A stretch of DNA of 64,000 nucleotides. Origin: Allobosea sp. (GTDB lineage Bacteria; Pseudomonadota; Alphaproteobacteria; Rhizobiales; Beijerinckiaceae). The notes below the pieces were generated by a model. The model was not told the origin of the DNA, made no database searches, and worked only from the letters and a program-made list of their open reading frames with translations. The stretch spans positions 1 through 64,000 of the forward strand of contig NZ_JAFKFW010000019.1 of the NCBI RefSeq assembly GCF_017308015.1, in the 5' to 3' direction. Shown here piece by piece: positions 18,901 through 26,261 of the stretch. The position numbers were made by a program, and so were the translations under genes. Position 1 is the stretch's first letter; the number at the start of each line of letters is the position of its first letter.

Positions 18901-19875
18901 ATGGACCAGCGCCTGATCTCCACTCCCCCGGATCGCGACCTCGTCTCGCCCTATCGCGCCTTCTCACGGGATGAATGGGCGCATCTGCGCGCCGATGCGC
19001 CCCTTACGCTTTCGGTCGACGACCTCGCCAAGCTGCAATCGCTCAACGACCCGATCTCGCTCGACGAGATCGTCGCGATCTACCTGCCGCTGTCGCGCCT
19101 GCTCTCGCTCTATGTCGCGGCAACACAGGGGCTGTTCAAGGCGACGCAGCGCTTCCTGATGGCCGAGTCCGAGCCCAAGGTGCCCTATATCATCGGCGTC
19201 GCCGGCTCGGTCGCGGTCGGCAAGTCGACCACCGCGCGCGTGCTCAAGGCGCTTCTTTCGCGCTGGCCGAACACGCCGAAGGTCGAGCTCGTCACCACCG
19301 ACGGCTTCCTGCTGCCCAATGCCGAGCTGGAGCGGCGCGGGCTGATGGGACGCAAAGGCTTCCCGGAAAGCTATGACGGGGCCGCCATCCTGCGCTTCCT
19401 CTCCGACGTCAAGGCCGGCAAGCCGCGGGTGACCGCGCCGGTCTATTCGCACCTCGTCTACGATGTCGTGCCCGGCGAGACGGTGACCGTCGAGCGGCCG
19501 GACATCCTGATCCTCGAAGGACTCAACGTCCTCCAGCCGAGCCGGATGCCGAAGGACGGCACGGTGATCCCCTTCGTCTCCGATTATTTCGACTTCTCGG
19601 TCTATCTCGATGCCGACGAGAACGACCTGCATCGCTGGTACGTCAACCGCTTCATGACCCTGCGACAGACGGCCTTCCGCGATCCGCGCTCGTTCTTCCG
19701 GAAGTATGCGGAAATCGGTGAGGAGGAAGCGCTCGCGATCGCCGAGAAGCTGTGGACCGGCATCAACCTGCCGAACCTGCAGGACAACATCCTGCCGACG
19801 CGCCAGCGCGCCAGCCTGATTCTGACCAAGGGCGCGAGCCACCGCATCCAGCAGGTCGCCTTGCGCCGGCTGTGA
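18901..19875 (+). CDS. coaA: Type I pantothenate kinase
   Basis: 324 residues. The N-terminal [13 protein letters not shown] region, P-loop [21 protein letters not shown], and C-terminal [14 protein letters not shown] are hallmarks of bacterial PanK-I. It phosphorylates pantothenate, the committing step of CoA synthesis. ATG at 18901 is used; a TTG 11 codons upstream is possible. The hisE-coaA adjacency is common in Rhizobiales. Confidence 0.96.
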   Translation: MDQRLISTPPDRDLVSPYRAFSRDEWAHLRADAPLTLSVDDLAKLQSLNDPISLDEIVAIYLPLSRLLSLYVAATQGLFKATQRFLMAESEPKVPYIIGVAGSVAVGKSTTARVLKALLSRWPNTPKVELVTTDGFLLPNAELERRGLMGRKGFPESYDGAAILRFLSDVKAGKPRVTAPVYSHLVYDVVPGETVTVERPDILILEGLNVLQPSRMPKDGTVIPFVSDYFDFSVYLDADENDLHRWYVNRFMTLRQTAFRDPRSFFRKYAEIGEEEALAIAEKLWTGINLPNLQDNILPTRQRASLILTKGASHRIQQVALRRL

Positions 19876-19897
19876 TGTCGCTTCGCGTCTTCCGCCC

Positions 19898-19996
19898 CGT
19901 CATCGCGCGCGCAGAGAAGCAGTCCAGGGGAACCGGGCCGAACCCGTCTACGCCACGGCCTCGGAATGGCTTCGTCGCCACGCTCCGCGCCATGAC
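19898..19996. repeat. REP-like inverted repeat (GCGCAG-GAAGC type)
   Basis: Left end CGTCATCGCGCGCGCAGAGA, right end GCTCCGCGCCATGAC, with AAGCAGTCCAGGGG and GGAATGGCTTCGTCG as inner arms. It is the kind of ~100-base intergenic element with terminal GTCAT/ATGAC repeats found in many copies in related genomes. It belongs to a different subfamily from copies 1 and 2. Confidence 0.7.
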
Positions 19997-20037
19997 ACTT
20001 TTTCGTCACAAGGCAGATCTCTCGGACGGCTGACGCC

Positions 20038-20484
20038 ATGGAAGCCCTCGCATCGCTCGGTGGCATGGCAGCCGCCGCCTTCGTCGCGGCGACGCTGCTG
20101 CCGGCGCAGTCGGAGGCCGTCTTCGTCGGGCTGCTGGCAGCCGGACACGTCGATCCGGTCGCGCTGTTCTTGACCGCGAGCATCGCGAACACGGCCGGCT
20201 CGATCCTCAACTGGTGGCTCGGCCGATTGATCGCACGCCATGGCGTCGACAGGCTGCCGACCCGTCTGCGGCCCGATCCGAAACGCATTGTCCAGGCACA
20301 GGCTCTCTTCGCGCGTTTCGGCTGGCCGTCCCTGCTGCTGGCCTGGCTGCCCATCGTCGGCGATCCGCTGACTTTCGTCGCGGGCACGCTGAACTACCCG
20401 TTCCTCCGCTTCACCCTTCTCGTCCTGATCGGCAAGGCCGGGCGCTATGCGGCACTCTGGGCCGGCTGGGCTAGCCTCGCCTGA
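20038..20484 (+). CDS. YqaA family membrane protein (DedA/SNARE-associated type)
   Basis: 148 residues, about four hydrophobic segments. LLPAQSEAVFVGLL, the N-W-LGR helix region and FGWPSLLLAWLPIVGDPLTFVAG-L are typical of YqaA, a short relative of the DedA envelope proteins. A membrane-homeostasis role is suspected for the superfamily; no substrate is visible. Confidence 0.8.
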   Translation: MEALASLGGMAAAAFVAATLLPAQSEAVFVGLLAAGHVDPVALFLTASIANTAGSILNWWLGRLIARHGVDRLPTRLRPDPKRIVQAQALFARFGWPSLLLAWLPIVGDPLTFVAGTLNYPFLRFTLLVLIGKAGRYAALWAGWASLA

Positions 20485-20602
20485 CTATCGTGGCTTCGCC
20501 CGAGGGCTTCTGCGAAAACTTCCCTATGGTCACGCGCATACCATTTGCGAAACCGGCCGGGCCGGGCTACCAGCGAAGACGTCCGTCCAAGGAGATTTGA
20601 CT

Positions 20603-20953
20603 ATGAGCATTCAGCGTATCGGCGTCGGCCCGCGCATGTCCAAGGCCGTCGTGCACGGCAACACCGTCTATCTGGCCGGCCAGGTCGCGGACAAGGCGGC
20701 CGGCAAGAGCGTCGGCGAGCAGACCGCCGACATCCTCGGCATCATCGACGGCCTCCTGGCCGAAGCCGGCACCGACAAGTCGAAGCTGCTGATGGTCAAC
20801 ATCTGGCTTTCCGACATCTCGACCTTCGCCGAGATGAACGCCGTCTGGGACAAGTGGGTCGTTGCCGGCGCCACGCCGGGCCGCGCCACGGTCGAGGCCA
20901 AGCTGGCCGCGCCGCAGTTCACCGTCGAGATCGCGGTCATCGCGGCCAAGTAA
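20603..20953 (+). CDS. RidA family protein (YjgF/YER057c/UK114)
   Basis: 116 residues. RidA fold with GNTVYLAGQVA, KLLMVNIWLSD and GATPGRATVEAKLA; the arginine of the last motif is the substrate-contacting residue in active imine/enamine deaminases. The ATG at 20603 has an AAGGAGA ribosome site; longer frames upstream lack one. It is followed by a strong hairpin at 20962-20997. Confidence 0.92.
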   Translation: MSIQRIGVGPRMSKAVVHGNTVYLAGQVADKAAGKSVGEQTADILGIIDGLLAEAGTDKSKLLMVNIWLSDISTFAEMNAVWDKWVVAGATPGRATVEAKLAAPQFTVEIAVIAAK

Positions 20954-20961
20954 GCCGTTCC

Positions 20962-20997
20962 GGATCGTCGCGCTTCCACACGGGCGCGCGACGATCC
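20962..20997 (+). terminator. Strong hairpin after ridA
   Basis: Perfect 12-bp stem GGATCGTCGCGC (20962-20973) / GCGCGACGATCC (20986-20997) with no U-tract. It could be a terminator of unusual type or an mRNA-stabilising stem between two co-transcribed genes, because a ribosome site follows within 15 bases. Confidence 0.55.
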
Positions 20998-21026
20998 GCG
21001 ACACCGGACCGGAGCGGGAGGCGACC

Positions 21027-22415
21027 ATCAGCCAGACCGACCAGATCGCTCCGCTCCTGGCGCGCGTCGCCGGGCGCCGTGGCATCGCGCCACTGGCGCT
21101 GGCGGCAATGATCGGGGATTGGCTGCGTCGTCCCGGTTCCGCCCCGCCGGGCGAAAACCTGCTGGATCGCAAAGCCCTCGATTTCCTAGCGCTGGCCAAG
21201 CGTCTCACTGCGCCATTGGGCGATACGGAGATCCAGCGGCTGCGCGGCGAAGCGGCGGATGCCATTGCTGCCGGCCGTTTCGCCGACGCCGACAAGAACC
21301 TCGCCCAAGCCGAATTGCACGCCATCGGCGGCTCCACCGACCTTTCCGCGCTCCCGCTCGAACGGCGGCTGCTGATCGGCGAGAACCGCGCCGACCGCGC
21401 CGCGTTGAGCTTCCTGCGCACGACCTCCGAGGCCTATCGCGAAGCCGCCGCGCGCTATGGCGAAGCGTCCGCCTTGATCGGCCTCGCCGAGGTCGACCGC
21501 AGCCGCGATACCGCGCTCGAGCAGGCGAAGGTGCTCGCCCGGATCAGCGAGGATTTCGGCGGCCGCGAAGGCTATGATGGCTCGATCGCCGCCCTGCGCC
21601 GGTTGCTCGAAGGGCTCGACAGTCTCGCCGATACCATCGCCTTCGCCGGGGCCCAGGAGGCGCTGGCCGCCACGCTCGACAAACTCGCAGCCATCAGTGG
21701 CGATGTCAGGCTGCTCGACGAAGCCCTCGCCCATTGCCGGGCCGGGCTGGAGGATCTGCGCCATGACGAGGCGCCCGCTCTCTGGCGCGCCCTGAAGCTG
21801 CGCTTCGGCAAGCTCGCGGTGAACCTCGGCGTTTCGCACAAGGACGACAATCTGCTGGAGGAAGCCGTCGCGACCTACGCTACCGCGCTCGCCGTCTGGA
21901 AGCGCAGCGACGACGAAGCACGCTGGCTCGAAGCCGAGTACATGATCTCCCGCGCCCGGGCCACACTCGGCCGCCGCCGCAGCGACCTGTCCCTGCTCGA
22001 GCGCGCCTTCAACGGCCTCAACCGCGTCGCCCAGGCAACCGATCGCGGCCACGATCCCATGCGCTGGGCCGGACTTCAGGATCAGATGGGCGGTGTGCTG
22101 GCGGCGATGGGCGAACGCTACAGCGAATCCGTCGTGATCGAGGAGGCGATCGCCGCCTTCGCGGCGGCGTTGGAGGAGTATCGCAAAGAGCGCACACCGC
22201 TGCTCTGGGCGCAGACATCAGCCAACCAGGCCGAAGCCATGCTACAGCTCGCCCGGCGCAACAAGGACAAGGTCCTGGCGCAGCAGGCGCTCACCCAGTT
22301 GATGGGTGCGACCGAGACCGCTCTCCAGGCGGCCAATGGCGGTGCAGTCGCCACCGACCTGCAGAAGCGGCTGGCAGCCGCCGGCACGACCGCCGCCAAG
22401 CTGATCGCCGGCTGA
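21027..22415 (+). CDS. Alpha-helical repeat (TPR-like) hypothetical protein
   Basis: About 462 residues if translation starts at ATC 21027, or 435 from the first ATG at 21108. Composition and periodic A/L/W patterns (such as EEAVATYATALAVWKR and EEAIAAFAAALEEYRKER) indicate repeated helical hairpins of the TPR class; no signal peptide or membrane segment. Function not recognised. A textbook ribosome site, GGAGCGGGAGG, ends five bases before ATC 21027, and no ATG, GTG or TTG lies near it in frame. Confidence 0.7.
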   Translation: MSQTDQIAPLLARVAGRRGIAPLALAAMIGDWLRRPGSAPPGENLLDRKALDFLALAKRLTAPLGDTEIQRLRGEAADAIAAGRFADADKNLAQAELHAIGGSTDLSALPLERRLLIGENRADRAALSFLRTTSEAYREAAARYGEASALIGLAEVDRSRDTALEQAKVLARISEDFGGREGYDGSIAALRRLLEGLDSLADTIAFAGAQEALAATLDKLAAISGDVRLLDEALAHCRAGLEDLRHDEAPALWRALKLRFGKLAVNLGVSHKDDNLLEEAVATYATALAVWKRSDDEARWLEAEYMISRARATLGRRRSDLSLLERAFNGLNRVAQATDRGHDPMRWAGLQDQMGGVLAAMGERYSESVVIEEAIAAFAAALEEYRKERTPLLWAQTSANQAEAMLQLARRNKDKVLAQQALTQLMGATETALQAANGGAVATDLQKRLAAAGTTAAKLIAG

Positions 22416-22433
22416 AGCCTCCGGCCCCGAGCC

Positions 22434-23582
22434 TCAGCGCGGACGCCGCGACGCCAGCCGTTCCAGCGCCGCGTCGAGGGTCGTGTCGCGCTTGGCGAAG
22501 CAGAAGCGGACGACGTTCCTGACCGCACCCTCGGCATAGAAGGCGCTCACGGGGATCGCGGCGACGCCGCCTTCGGTCACCAGCCTCCGGCAGAAATCGA
22601 CGTCGTCGCTTTCGCCGAGCGGGGCAATGTCGACATTGAGGAAATAGGTGCCGGCGCTCGGCAGCACCGCGAAGCCGAGATCGCGCAAGCCGGCCGCGAA
22701 GCGGTCGCGCGAGCGCTGGAAATCGGTGCGCATGCCCTCGAAATAGCCGTCCTCCTTGCCGAGGCCATAGGCCACCGCGGCCTGCAGGTTCGGCGGCGTG
22801 GTGAAGGTGAGAAACTGATGCGCCTTGGACAGAACGCGCATGATTGCGGGTGCGGCCATGACAAGCCCGACCTTCCAGCCGGTCAGCGAGAAGATCTTGC
22901 CGGCCGAGGAAATCTTGACGGTGCGCTCGCGCATGTCCGGACGCCCGAGCACCGAGGCATGACGGTGCCCGTCGAAGACGACATGCTCCCAGACTTCGTC
23001 GCAGATCGCGATCGCATCGTGGCGGACGCAGAAATCGGCAAGCAGGTCGAGATCTGCCTTGCAGAAGATCGTCGCGGTCGGGTTCAGCGGATTGTTGAAC
23101 AGCACGACCCTCGTCTTCGGCGAGAAGGCTTTTGCCAGCGCCTCCTCGGTCAGACCGAAATGCGGCGGGGTCAGCGTCACGAATTTCGGGATGCCGCCGG
23201 CACGCCGCACCAGCGGCAGATAGGCGTCGTACATCGGCTCGAACAGCACGACCTCGTCGCCGGGCGTGATCAGGGCCATCAGCGCGCCGGCAATGGCCTC
23301 TGTCGCGCCCGAGGTCACCATGACCTCGGTTCCCGGGTCGAGATCGAGACCCTGCCAATGCCGGTAATGTTTCGCCGCCGCCTCGCGCAACTCCGGCAGG
23401 CCCATCATCGGCGGATACTGGTTCCAGCCGTCGACCACCGCCTCGGCCGCCTTTCGGCGGACATCGAGCGGACCGGGGTCGTCAGGAAAGCCCTGCCCGA
23501 GATTGACCGCGCCGGTCTCCCGGGCGAGCTGCGACATCACCTCGAAAACGGTGGTGGGGAGGGCGGAGAGGATCGGATTCAT
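22434..23582 (-). CDS. Class I/II aminotransferase (MalY/YbdL-like or kynurenine/methionine type)
   Basis: 382 residues. Fold-type I PLP enzyme: NLGQGFPDDPGP at the N-terminus, TSGATEAI, NNPLNPTA, CDEVWEHVVFDG and the PLP lysine in ISSAGKIFSLTGWKVG. These signatures place it with the broad aminotransferases acting on methionine, glutamine or kynurenine. No neighbouring gene fixes the substrate. Convergent with the helical-repeat gene, 18 bases apart. Confidence 0.9.
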   Translation of the reverse strand: MNPILSALPTTVFEVMSQLARETGAVNLGQGFPDDPGPLDVRRKAAEAVVDGWNQYPPMMGLPELREAAAKHYRHWQGLDLDPGTEVMVTSGATEAIAGALMALITPGDEVVLFEPMYDAYLPLVRRAGGIPKFVTLTPPHFGLTEEALAKAFSPKTRVVLFNNPLNPTATIFCKADLDLLADFCVRHDAIAICDEVWEHVVFDGHRHASVLGRPDMRERTVKISSAGKIFSLTGWKVGLVMAAPAIMRVLSKAHQFLTFTTPPNLQAAVAYGLGKEDGYFEGMRTDFQRSRDRFAAGLRDLGFAVLPSAGTYFLNVDIAPLGESDDVDFCRRLVTEGGVAAIPVSAFYAEGAVRNVVRFCFAKRDTTLDAALERLASRRPR

Positions 23583-23689
23583 CGCGGTCGGATCGGCTCG
23601 GCAAAGGCGGGAGCCGTGGCTTTAGCATGCCGGGCCTGCCTGCGCACCCAATGGAAAAGCGATCTGGCCGGGTGACAGAAAATAGCGAA

Positions 23690-23727
23690 TGATGAATGTT
23701 GACATTCGTCAGCGTTCAGTATCTATT
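23690..23727 (+). promoter_or_regulatory. Operator and promoter upstream of cobQ
   Basis: TGATGAAT-N6-ATTCGTCA at 23690-23711, one mismatch from a perfect palindrome. TTGACA (23699-23704) lies inside it, with a weak -10 (TCTATT, 23722-23727) after 17 bases. Arms and spacing match the palindrome before the tetR gene at 25510-25531, so the TetR-type regulator probably represses this promoter. Confidence 0.65.
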
Positions 23728-23735
23728 GAGTCGCA

Positions 23736-23804
23736 GCCGGCCTTCGGCGGACGCCTGTTGCGACTTCGCCCCTTTGGCGCAGCAGGATGCCGCAGAAGGC
23801 CGGC
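23736..23804 (+). promoter_or_regulatory. Folded leader RNA before cobQ
   Basis: GCCGGCCTTC (23736-23745) pairs with GAAGGCCGGC (23795-23804), ten perfect base pairs. Inside, CCTGTTGCG can pair with CGCAGCAGG (one G-U). The element lies downstream of the proposed promoter and 124 bases before the cobQ start. Not a match to any riboswitch I know. Confidence 0.4.
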
Positions 23805-23928
23805 GAACCTTGTCAGGATGGTGCAAACCATCTCCCGGCATGCGAGCTCCGCGCCAAGCTCTTCCCGTGCCCTTGCCTGAAGATTGCCGGCGGTTTCCGC
23901 ACCGATGCGAACTGCGCTAAGCAGGCGC

Positions 23929-25410
23929 ATGGCCCGCCCCCCCGTTCCCGCGATCATGATCCTCGGCACCGGCTCCAATGTCGGCAAGTCGCTGATCGTC
24001 GCCGGCTTGTGCCGGCTGTTCGCGAATCGCGGCCTGAAGGTGCGTCCGTTCAAGCCGCAGAACATGTCGAACAATGCAGCGGCGACCCAAGCCGGTGAGA
24101 TCGGCCGCGCGCAGGCCCTTCAGGCCCGCGCTGCCCGTATTGCTCCCCATCCCGACATGAATCCGGTTCTGCTCAAGCCCGAAGGCGAGCAGGGCAGCCA
24201 GATCATCCTGCAAGGCCGCGTCGCCGGCCGGCTCGCCTCGCGCGATTTCGCCCGGCGCGGGGATTTCATGCCGCAAGTGCTCGACAGCTTCGAACGCCTG
24301 AGCGCGGGCGCCGATCTCATGATCGTCGAGGGCGCGGGATCACCGGCCGAGACGAACCTGCGCGCCCGCGACATCGCCAATCTTGGCTTCGCGCGTGCCG
24401 CCGACGTCCCGGCTGTCCTGATCGGCGACATCGACCGTGGCGGCGTGATCGCAAGCCTGGTTGGCACGCATGCGGTGCTCGACGCGGAAGACCGCACGAT
24501 GATCCGCGCCTTCGCGGTCAATCGGTTCCGGGGCGCGGTTGAATTGTTCGCGCCCGGCGTCGCGACGATCTCGGAGGCCACCGGCTGGCCCTGCCTGGGC
24601 GTCGTGCCATGGTTTGCCGATGCCGTGCGCCTGCCGGCCGAGGACGGACTCGACATCCACTCTGGGCGGAAAGCCGGCGCCCGGATCAGGATCGCCGTGC
24701 CGGTGCTGCCGGGCATCGCCAATTTCGACGACCTCGATCCACTCAAGCTGGAAGGCGATGTCGACCTTGCCATGATCGGGCCGGGGCAGCCGCTGCCGGG
24801 CGATGCCGACCTCATCATCCTGCCGGGCTCCAAGACGACATTGCGGGACCTTACCGCGCTGCGCCGGGAGGGCTGGGACATCGACATCCTCGCCCATCGC
24901 CGCAGGGGCGGGCACGTCCTCGGGCTCTGCGGCGGCTACCAGATGCTCGGACACGTGGTGCGCGACCCGCTCGGGCTGGAGGGACCGCCGGGAGAGGCGC
25001 CGGGCCTCGGCCTGCTCGACGTCGAGACGACGCTCGACGCTGACAAGACTGTCCGCGAAGTTGATTTCATCGATACCGGAAGCAGCGCTCGAGGCCGGGC
25101 CTACGAGATCCATCTCGGCCGGACGGAGGGCACCGACACGACCCGGGCGCCTTTCCGGGTCGTGGGGCGGACCGAGGGCGCAGCGAGCCCGGACGGGCGG
25201 GTCGCTGGCAGCTATCTGCATGGCATCTTTGCTTCGGACGCGGTGCGCGGCGCCTGGCTCAAGGCTATCGATGGCGAGAGGCGCGTGTCTCACCTGCTTT
25301 ACGAGGATGCCGTCGACGAAACGCTGGATGCACTTGCAGCGCATCTGGGCGAACATTTCGATACCGAAACCCTGCTCGACCTCGCCCGGACGCGCATTTC
25401 CATGAGGTAG
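23929..25410 (+). CDS. cobQ: Adenosylcobyric acid synthase (glutamine-hydrolysing)
   Basis: 493 residues, normal length. N-terminal dethiobiotin-synthetase-like domain (GTGSNVGKSLIVAG, KPQNMSNNA), then a class I glutamine amidotransferase domain with nucleophile region LCGGYQMLG and the catalytic histidine in GSYLHGIFAS. It amidates four carboxylates of adenosylcobyrinic diamide in B12 synthesis. Solitary here: no other cob gene lies in the window. A TetR gene follows on the same strand with a matching operator. Confidence 0.96.
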   Translation: MARPPVPAIMILGTGSNVGKSLIVAGLCRLFANRGLKVRPFKPQNMSNNAAATQAGEIGRAQALQARAARIAPHPDMNPVLLKPEGEQGSQIILQGRVAGRLASRDFARRGDFMPQVLDSFERLSAGADLMIVEGAGSPAETNLRARDIANLGFARAADVPAVLIGDIDRGGVIASLVGTHAVLDAEDRTMIRAFAVNRFRGAVELFAPGVATISEATGWPCLGVVPWFADAVRLPAEDGLDIHSGRKAGARIRIAVPVLPGIANFDDLDPLKLEGDVDLAMIGPGQPLPGDADLIILPGSKTTLRDLTALRREGWDIDILAHRRRGGHVLGLCGGYQMLGHVVRDPLGLEGPPGEAPGLGLLDVETTLDADKTVREVDFIDTGSSARGRAYEIHLGRTEGTDTTRAPFRVVGRTEGAASPDGRVAGSYLHGIFASDAVRGAWLKAIDGERRVSHLLYEDAVDETLDALAAHLGEHFDTETLLDLARTRISMR

Positions 25411-25509
25411 GCGATTTCGGGAACTTCGACCGCGCCTGCGGCTTTCCCACTAGAGAATCGCGGGAGGTTTGATGCACATCAAGGCAAAAGTCTTTATTCG
25501 CCATTATGT

Positions 25510-25531
25510 TGACGAATGATGAAATTCGTCA
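25510..25531. promoter_or_regulatory. Perfect palindromic operator before the tetR gene
   Basis: TGACGAAT-N6-ATTCGTCA: perfect 8-bp arms at 25510-25517 and 25524-25531. It overlaps a possible -35 (TTGACG, 25509-25514) with TAACAA 17 bases later. Same architecture as the site at 23690-23711, consistent with autoregulation. Confidence 0.75.
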
Positions 25532-25583
25532 TAACAACCAATTCTTCACCGCTTCCGTTTGAAACAACCCAGCCGGCGACGCC

Positions 25584-26180
25584 GTGAGCAACCCCGAACG
25601 CGATACCAGGCAGATCATCGTCGACACCGCCGAGCGCTTCTTCCGCGATATCGGGTACCAGAAGACGACCGTAGCGGACATCGCCAAATCCTTGCGGATG
25701 AGTCCCGCCAACGTCTATCGCTTCTTCGATTCGAAGAAGTCGATCAACGAGGCCGTACTCGAGCGCTACAAGCGCGAGCAGGAAGAGGCGATCGCGAAGA
25801 TCGCCGATGAAGATCGGCCGGCCGCCGAGCGGCTGCGCGACATCCTTGCTGCCTCCTACCGCCTGAACGCGGCCCGCTTCGCCGGCCACGCCCGGATGCA
25901 GGAAATGGTCTGCGCCGCGATGGAGGAAAGCTGGGACGCGATCATCGCCCATATCGAGCGCTTCGACATGGTGCTGCGCCGGGTCGTCGCCGACGGCATC
26001 GAGCGCGGCGAGTTCCGGCCGATGGAGCCGGCCCATGCCACGGGCTGCATCCGCACGGCGATGATCCGCTTCATGCATCCGCTGCTGATCACGCAATGCG
26101 AATGCATTCCGGGCCCCACGCCGGACGAGATGATCGCCTTCGTCCTCAGCGCGCTGGAAGCAAAACCCCAGGCTCGCTAG
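25584..26180 (+). CDS. TetR/AcrR family transcriptional regulator
   Basis: 198 residues. The N-terminal helix-turn-helix is TTVADIAKSLRMSPANVYRFF (about residues 28-48), preceded by the AERFFRDIGYQ helix. The C-terminal helical ligand domain contains a cysteine pair (QCEC). The start is GTG at 25584. A perfect palindrome 53 bases upstream and a near-identical one before cobQ suggest control of its own gene and of cobQ (inference). The ligand is unknown. Confidence 0.92.
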   Translation: MSNPERDTRQIIVDTAERFFRDIGYQKTTVADIAKSLRMSPANVYRFFDSKKSINEAVLERYKREQEEAIAKIADEDRPAAERLRDILAASYRLNAARFAGHARMQEMVCAAMEESWDAIIAHIERFDMVLRRVVADGIERGEFRPMEPAHATGCIRTAMIRFMHPLLITQCECIPGPTPDEMIAFVLSALEAKPQAR

Positions 26181-26261
26181 GTTTCTTGGCTCGAAATGCC
26201 CCGGGGCGATCCTGACCCGACGCGTTGACAAGCCGCCGAGGGAGCGGGATACCGCGCGGTC

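Larger units (their letters stand above)
23583..23928. other. Gap upstream of cobQ
   Basis: 346 bases. It holds the operator/promoter at 23690-23727 and a folded leader at 23736-23804 (separate entries). Short open frames occur but none has recognisable protein features. No adenosylcobalamin riboswitch consensus was seen. Confidence 0.6.

Noticed and set aside
23583-23928. Adenosylcobalamin riboswitch upstream of cobQ
   Set aside because: No B12-box (GCCACTG) or other conserved cobalamin riboswitch core segments could be found on either strand.
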